The notes under the pieces: model-generated | What the model saw: only the letters and a program-made list of their open reading frames with translations | The model's database searches: none | What the model was told of the DNA's origin: nothing | Translations under genes and position numbers: made by a program | DNA from: DATBLE01 sp963775695 | GTDB lineage: Bacteria; Actinomycetota; Thermoleophilia; Gaiellales; Gaiellaceae | NCBI GenBank assembly: GCA_963775695.1 | Contig: CAVZJU010000018.1 | Location: 1-64,000 of the forward strand | Direction: 5' to 3' | Length of the DNA stretch: 64,000 nt | Shown here: positions 60,168 through 64,000 of the stretch, one piece after another | Position numbering within the stretch: the stretch's first letter is position 1 | Layout of the letters: every line of letters starts with the position of its first letter

Positions 60168-61600
60168 CCGAAAGGCTTGGCGACATACAGGTGGACGGCG
60201 TACGGCCCGAAGCCGTCCTCGAACGAATCGCCCGAGGACGCGACCGTCCTCCCCTCCTCGAGCACCTCCAGTGTCCTGCCGTTCAGGCCGGCAGCCCGAA
60301 TCGAGGGGCTGACAGACCTGCGAGTCGGGTTGGCGGCGATCACGTAGAGCGCTCCTCCGAGCGAACGGGCCGAGGCGAGCACGGGTGCCAACGCCGACGC
60401 CGGACGCCCCGGGGCCAGCAGTGCGCCTCCGAGCGCCGCCACCTCCTTCGCGATCGCAGCGATCGCCGGCGTGAGCGCAGGATCCCAGTCGGCCGGGAAG
60501 AAGCCGATTCCCCGTGCCCCGCCGATCACGGACAGCCAGCTCTCGAGCCGCACGGTTGGCGGCGTCACGCGAAGTCCCGCCTGCGGACATTTCCACGTTT
60601 GCGCCTCGATCCACTGGAACGTCGGCCGGCCGCGCGCGAGTCGCACGAGCTCCCTCTGGGCGGCGGCGACGTCAGGCAGCCAGTCGGCCCTGCAGAACTC
60701 CTGGAGAGGGTAGAGGTCGAAGCCGATCACGTCGGCCTTGGCGATCAGGCCCGGGTAGACGCCTCGACCGGCGGCGAGCGGCGCCGTCCGCGAGTAGAAG
60801 TGGTTCGTAACCGTCAGAACCCGCAGTCGCGCCGTCTGATCGAGAGTCGGGAACTGCGGCAGCGTCGCCCCCGTCAATCCCTTCAGGTCGGCCTCGTCGG
60901 GGTAGTACCAGCCGATCACGCCGGGGCCGCCGATGCCGGCTTCGTCGGCGTTCGTCAGCGAGAAGGCCCGGCCGGCAAGCCCATCGGTCTCGTCGGCGAT
61001 GCCGCCGCAGTCGTTCCCCGCGAACAGCGAGATACCCGCCGCGAGCGAGTTCTCGTAGCCGCTGGGACACTGGGCGACGACGGCGAGCGGGAAGAACGGC
61101 TGGCCGTCGAGCGCGACCGACCCGTCGAGGATTCCGGCGAACGGCGATGCCGGCACGCCGGACGTCTGCAGGTCGAGCGTGGCGTCGCCGGCCCAGACAC
61201 GGTACCCGGTCGCGAAACGCAGTCCCATGAGCGTCGCCCGCCGTCCCTCCAGCGCCGCCCACATCGTCGGCCCGAGGTCGGACAGGCCGTAGCCGACGGA
61301 TGCCGGCGGATGCGGGCCCGTCCACTCGACGGTCGCCGAGAACGGACCAACGGCGACTGCCTGCAGCGGCCCCGCGGCCGGCGGGGGAGCAGTCGTCGTC
61401 GGGGGCGGCGGAGCGGTGGTCGCCGGCGCTGGTGCGATCGTCGCCGTCGAGGTCGATGCCGGGGCCGCTTTCCCGTGCCTGCGCTTCTTCCCGCCGTCCG
61501 GCAGCAGCAGCGCGAGCAGCACGCCGGTGAGCAGCAGCGAACCGAGGAGAGCCAGCGCGAGCAACCCCAGCGCCCTGCGGTCACGACGAAACGCGGTCAC
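60164..61600 (-). CDS. Membrane-anchored/secreted TIM-barrel-like protein
   Basis: 478 residues: a signal anchor (ALGLLALALLGSLLLTGVLL), a Pro/Thr-rich linker (ATTAPPPPTTTAPPPAA), an Fn3-like segment (AVAVGPFSATVEWTGPHPPA), then a barrel-like domain with LAAGISLFAGNDCGG, GVIGWYYPDEADLKGL, ADVIGFDLYPLQEF, PTFQWIEAQTW and GARGIGFFPADWDP, the pattern of a glycoside-hydrolase barrel. Catalytic acids may be Glu in PDEAD and Glu in WIEAQ, unproven. GTG start; divergent from the 2OG-oxygenase gene with overlapping -10s. Confidence 0.65.
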   Translation of the reverse strand: MTAFRRDRRALGLLALALLGSLLLTGVLLALLLPDGGKKRRHGKAAPASTSTATIAPAPATTAPPPPTTTAPPPAAGPLQAVAVGPFSATVEWTGPHPPASVGYGLSDLGPTMWAALEGRRATLMGLRFATGYRVWAGDATLDLQTSGVPASPFAGILDGSVALDGQPFFPLAVVAQCPSGYENSLAAGISLFAGNDCGGIADETDGLAGRAFSLTNADEAGIGGPGVIGWYYPDEADLKGLTGATLPQFPTLDQTARLRVLTVTNHFYSRTAPLAAGRGVYPGLIAKADVIGFDLYPLQEFCRADWLPDVAAAQRELVRLARGRPTFQWIEAQTWKCPQAGLRVTPPTVRLESWLSVIGGARGIGFFPADWDPALTPAIAAIAKEVAALGGALLAPGRPASALAPVLASARSLGGALYVIAANPTRRSVSPSIRAAGLNGRTLEVLEEGRTVASSGDSFEDGFGPYAVHLYVAKPFG

Positions 61601-61607
61601 CTTCCCC

Positions 61608-61614
61608 TAGGCTA
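61608..61614. promoter_or_regulatory. Overlapping divergent -10 elements (TAGGCTA)
   Basis: Plus strand TAGGCT (61608-61613) lies 7 nt before the TTG of the oxygenase; minus strand TAGCCT (61614-61609) lies 8 nt before the GTG of the barrel protein. The start codons are 20 bp apart. Almost the same heptamer layout (TANNNTA) as at 11846-11852. Confidence 0.55.
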
Positions 61615-61620
61615 GACGCC

Positions 61621-62532
61621 TTGACCGTGCCCGTGATCGACATCTCCGGCGATCCGCGCAAGGTCGCAGCGGAGGTGGGCGCCGCCTGCGGCGAGCTGGG
61701 GTTCCTGACCGTCGTCGGACACGGCGTTCCAGACGACGTCGTCGAGCGCACCGCGTCCGTGACGCGCGCCTTCTTCGATCTCCCTCAGCCGGAGAAACGG
61801 CCCCTGGCCGAGGGCGAGCCGGTCCTCGGCCTCCCCGCGTACCGGCCGTTGCGGAGCGAGAGCCTCGCCGCCAGCCTCGGGCAGAGAACGCCCGGCGACC
61901 TGAAGGAGTCGCTCGACTGGGGCCCGGCGGTCGCGGGGTTCGGCTGGCCCGACCGGCCCGCCGAGCTCCGCCAGGCGTTCGAGGCCTACTACGCCAGCCT
62001 CTCCGAGCTGGGCGCGCGCCTCCGCGGTCTGTTCGCACGCGCCCTGGCTCTGCCCGAGACCTGGTTCGACGATGCCTTTCGCGGCCACTCGTCGAGCATG
62101 CGCGCGGTCAACTACCCGCCGCCGGAAGGCGAGGTCGAGCCCGGCCAGCTGCGGGCCGGCGCGCACACCGATTACGGCTGCATGACGATCCTGCGCATGG
62201 ACGACGCGCCGGGAGGGCTGCAGGTGCAGTCTCGCGACGGCCGCTGGCTCGACGTCCACGCCGACCCGGGGTCGTTCGTCGTCAACCTCGGCGACATGAT
62301 GGCCCGCTGGACGAACGACCGGTGGCCGGCGACCCTCCACCGCGTCTCGATTCCTCCGGCCGACCGAGCAGCCTCGAGCCGCCGCCAGACGATCGTCTTC
62401 TTCCACGACCCGCGCCCCGACGCGGTGATCGAGTGCATCCCGAGTTGCGCCGATCCTGCCTACCCACACCGGTACGAGCCCGTGACCGCGCTCCAGCACA
62501 TCCAGTCGAAGGCGGCGAAAGCCCTGGACTGA
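61621..62532 (+). CDS. 2-oxoglutarate/Fe(II)-dependent oxygenase (isopenicillin-N-synthase-like)
   Basis: 303 residues: VPVIDISGDPRKVAAEVGAA CGELGFLTVVGHGVPDD (DIOX_N), ESLDWGPAV, MRAVNYPPP, AGAHTDYGCMTILRMDD (HxD iron ligands), GSFVVNLGDMMARWTND, LHRVSIPP (third His) and RRQTIVFFHDP (Arg for 2-oxoglutarate). Complete active site. Substrate unknown. TTG start with its own leaderless-type promoter. Confidence 0.93.
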   Translation: MTVPVIDISGDPRKVAAEVGAACGELGFLTVVGHGVPDDVVERTASVTRAFFDLPQPEKRPLAEGEPVLGLPAYRPLRSESLAASLGQRTPGDLKESLDWGPAVAGFGWPDRPAELRQAFEAYYASLSELGARLRGLFARALALPETWFDDAFRGHSSSMRAVNYPPPEGEVEPGQLRAGAHTDYGCMTILRMDDAPGGLQVQSRDGRWLDVHADPGSFVVNLGDMMARWTNDRWPATLHRVSIPPADRAASSRRQTIVFFHDPRPDAVIECIPSCADPAYPHRYEPVTALQHIQSKAAKALD

Positions 62533-62542
62533 GCAGCCAGGG

Positions 62543-62929
62543 TTGTACGATCCCGCGATCGACCTCGCACGGTCCCTCTTCTTCTCCTGGGCAGCGAACG
62601 CGATCGCGTTGGTGGTCGTGATCGCGGTGTTCAGCAAGGTCACGATCGGCTCGCTCGGCGACCTGATCGTCGCGGCGCTGCTGTTCGGGATCCTGAACAC
62701 GCTGCTGAAGCCGGTCCTCAAGGCACTCACGCTCCCGCTGGCCATCGTCACGCTGCGCCTGATCTGGTTCGGCGTGTCCATGCTGATGCTGCTGCTGACG
62801 GCGGCGATCGTCGGCAGCTTCAACATCCACGGCTTCTGGGCCCTGGTCTGGGCGACCGTGGTCGTCTGGGTCGTCAACCTCCTGCTCGACATCGCGCCGG
62901 GACCCTGGAAGGACACACGGCGCGACTGA
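62543..62929 (+). CDS. Phage-holin-family / four-helix membrane protein
   Basis: 128 residues, four TM helices (LFFSWAANAIALVVVIAVFS; LGDLIVAALLFGILNTLLKP; TLRLIWFGVSMLMLLLTAAI; GFWALVWATVVVWVVNLLLD) with the LN-xx-KP-xxK motif between helices 2 and 3, typical of the widespread 'phage holin family' (mycobacterial holin-4-like) proteins that are mostly chromosomal and of unknown function. TTG start 10 nt after the oxygenase stop, so probably in its operon. Confidence 0.85.
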   Translation: MYDPAIDLARSLFFSWAANAIALVVVIAVFSKVTIGSLGDLIVAALLFGILNTLLKPVLKALTLPLAIVTLRLIWFGVSMLMLLLTAAIVGSFNIHGFWALVWATVVVWVVNLLLDIAPGPWKDTRRD

Positions 62930-62978
62930 GAAGCTCGCGCGACTTGCACTCCGGCCCCGAAAGGATCACGATCCTCCC

Positions 62979-63263
62979 ATGCCGTACCACTGGGTCCGCA
63001 TCACCTCCAGCCCGCCGCAGAAGCGGAGGGACGACGTCAGGAAGATCTGTAAGGAGAACGGCGGACGGCTGGTCGAAGAGCAGACGTTCTACGACGAAAG
63101 CGGCCAGGCATACGCGCTCGTTGAAGTCCCCGGTGACGGGGCGAAGGTCGAGAAGCTCCTCGGCGAACTCGGAGCGACGTCGTGGAAGGGCCTGGTGCAC
63201 GCCGACGAGCAGGCCGGGGGCGAAAAGCCGCCCCAGTCGAAGAAGCGGGACCAGCGCTACTAG
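62979..63263 (+). CDS. Hypothetical 94-residue protein
   Basis: A soluble protein: MPYHWVRITSSPPQKRRDDV, ENGGRLVEEQTFYDESGQAY ALVEVPGDGAKVEKLLGELG. The two beta-alpha-beta-like halves ('GGRLVEEQTFYDESGQAYALVEV') resemble small ferredoxin-fold proteins; the lysine-rich C-terminus (PPQSKKRDQRY) is disordered. Unassigned. Convergent with the TPR protein gene; the stops nearly touch. Confidence 0.6.
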   Translation: MPYHWVRITSSPPQKRRDDVRKICKENGGRLVEEQTFYDESGQAYALVEVPGDGAKVEKLLGELGATSWKGLVHADEQAGGEKPPQSKKRDQRY

Positions 63264-63998
63264 TCAGGCGCGACTGGCGGCGACCGGTGCGGCCGCGTTG
63301 ATGTACGCCTCGGCGCCGACCTCGCGGTAGAAGTCCCGCGCACGCTCGAGTTCCTCCAGCGCGGCTGCATGGTCCCCGCTCGCCGCCAGCACCGTCGAAG
63401 CCCGCAAACGTGACTTCGCCTCCTCCGGTCGAGCACCGATCGCCGCATACGCTGCCGCAGCCTCGGCATGCGAGCCGGCGAGCAGGTGGCGAGCCGCCAC
63501 CAGCCACCGGGAACCGGCGTTCGCCGGCACGGGCAGGCCCTCCTTGCGATCGAGCTGGTGCAGCGCATCCGCGAGATCGGCAGTCCAGAAAGACGGAAGG
63601 ATGCCCCGACCGGACGATGCGGCAACCGCCTCGTTTGCGATCGGCACCGCCTCCTCGCGGCGCTCTCCTTCGGCGAGGATTCGTGCCCGTAGCGCGAGCG
63701 CCGAGCAGAGCGCGGCGGCGTCCTTGGCCCGGCGCGCGAACCCGAGCGCAGTGGCAGAGTCTTCGAGCGCTCCGGCAAGGTCTCCGCGCGCAAGCCGGAT
63801 CCAGGCGCGCACGCTACTGCCCGCATGCCCGCCGTAGCCCGCGTCCTGCTCGCGGAGCAGCGACTCCGCAGCGGCGAGCGCATCGTCCCACGCCCCTCGC
63901 CAGTAGAGCTCGTACGGCCGCTCGGCAGCGAGCCAGTGCATGCCCAGAGCGTCGCCGAAGCGCTCCGCGGCCGTGCGGCCGCGCTCGTAGACGGCCCA
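63264..63998 (-). CDS. TPR-repeat protein, C-terminal part (cut by window end)
   Basis: The frame is open to the window edge. About 244 residues of helical pairs with Ala-rich TPR-like spacing: WDDALAAAESLLREQDAGYG, VRAWIRLARGDLAGALEDSA, LCSALALRARILAEGERREE, DHAAALEELERARDFYREVG. This is typical of the C-terminal half of adenylate-cyclase/ATPase TPR regulators, but the N-terminal domains are not visible. Confidence 0.7.
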   Translation of the reverse strand, partial: WAVYERGRTAAERFGDALGMHWLAAERPYELYWRGAWDDALAAAESLLREQDAGYGGHAGSSVRAWIRLARGDLAGALEDSATALGFARRAKDAAALCSALALRARILAEGERREEAVPIANEAVAASSGRGILPSFWTADLADALHQLDRKEGLPVPANAGSRWLVAARHLLAGSHAEAAAAYAAIGARPEEAKSRLRASTVLAASGDHAAALEELERARDFYREVGAEAYINAAAPVAASRA

Positions 63999-64000
63999 TG

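Overview
The window is GC-rich chromosomal DNA from a deep-branching, high-GC Gram-positive bacterium. Gene content (CGNR zinc-finger protein, DUF6458 protein, GatCAB, PASTA-bearing PBP1, FtsX/MacB-type exporters), tight gene packing with frequent GTG/TTG starts, and the style of the rRNA spacers fit an actinobacterium of the Thermoleophilia/Gaiellales kind; that placement is inference, not a phylogenetic result.

Layout. 0-6.4 kb: tail of a P-type ATPase, a secreted subtilase, small proteins, a multiply frameshifted DUF2156 gene and a TOPRIM protein. 6.5-10.9 kb: tRNA-Asn and the leftward run dgt-dnaG-thiG-thiS-thiE. 11-14.6 kb: a divergent SDR/phosphatase pair, remnants of an integrase and an HTH gene, and an M48 protease. 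14.4-25.8 kb: a tandem 5.7-kb duplication, each unit holding a 16S-23S-5S operon (leftward), a terminator, a GNAT acetyltransferase and the 3' end of the M48 gene. 26-37 kb: tyrS, a class A PBP, a glycosylase, an MFS transporter, a DegT aminotransferase, ilvE, a YbaK-like deacylase, serA and a class V aminotransferase. 37-41 kb: ABC/FtsX exporter and YqgE. 41-46 kb: leftward cassette NIPSNAP-SDR-cupin-TPP enzyme, then a PLP decarboxylase. 46-51 kb: methyltransferase and a second large FtsX/ABC system. 51-57 kb: gabD-gatB-gatA-gatC, csp, folD. 57-64 kb: PASTA protein, small membrane protein, CGNR regulator, tRNA-Cys, family-4-like UDG, secreted barrel protein, 2OG oxygenase, holin-like protein and a TPR protein cut by the window edge.

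Most notable signals. (1) An 82-nt element recurs twice, with a third partial copy, exactly at stop/start overlaps; it supplies the start codon and an in-frame N-terminal extension to the downstream gene, including thiS. (2) In the tandem rrn duplication the downstream 16S copy has lost both the rrn promoter and the leader strand of the 16S processing stem. (3) Many first genes have a TANNNT hexamer 5-9 nt before the start codon (leaderless), and three divergent pairs do this with overlapping -10 hexamers shared between strands. (4) A conserved-looking but unassigned catabolic cassette lies at 41.2-45.7 kb.

Caution: gatA, the UDG gene, the PASTA gene and possibly an ABC gene each appear to carry one frameshift, and the DUF2156 gene several. 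Residual indel errors in the assembly are a serious alternative to real gene decay, and the tandem rrn arrangement should be checked with the same suspicion.
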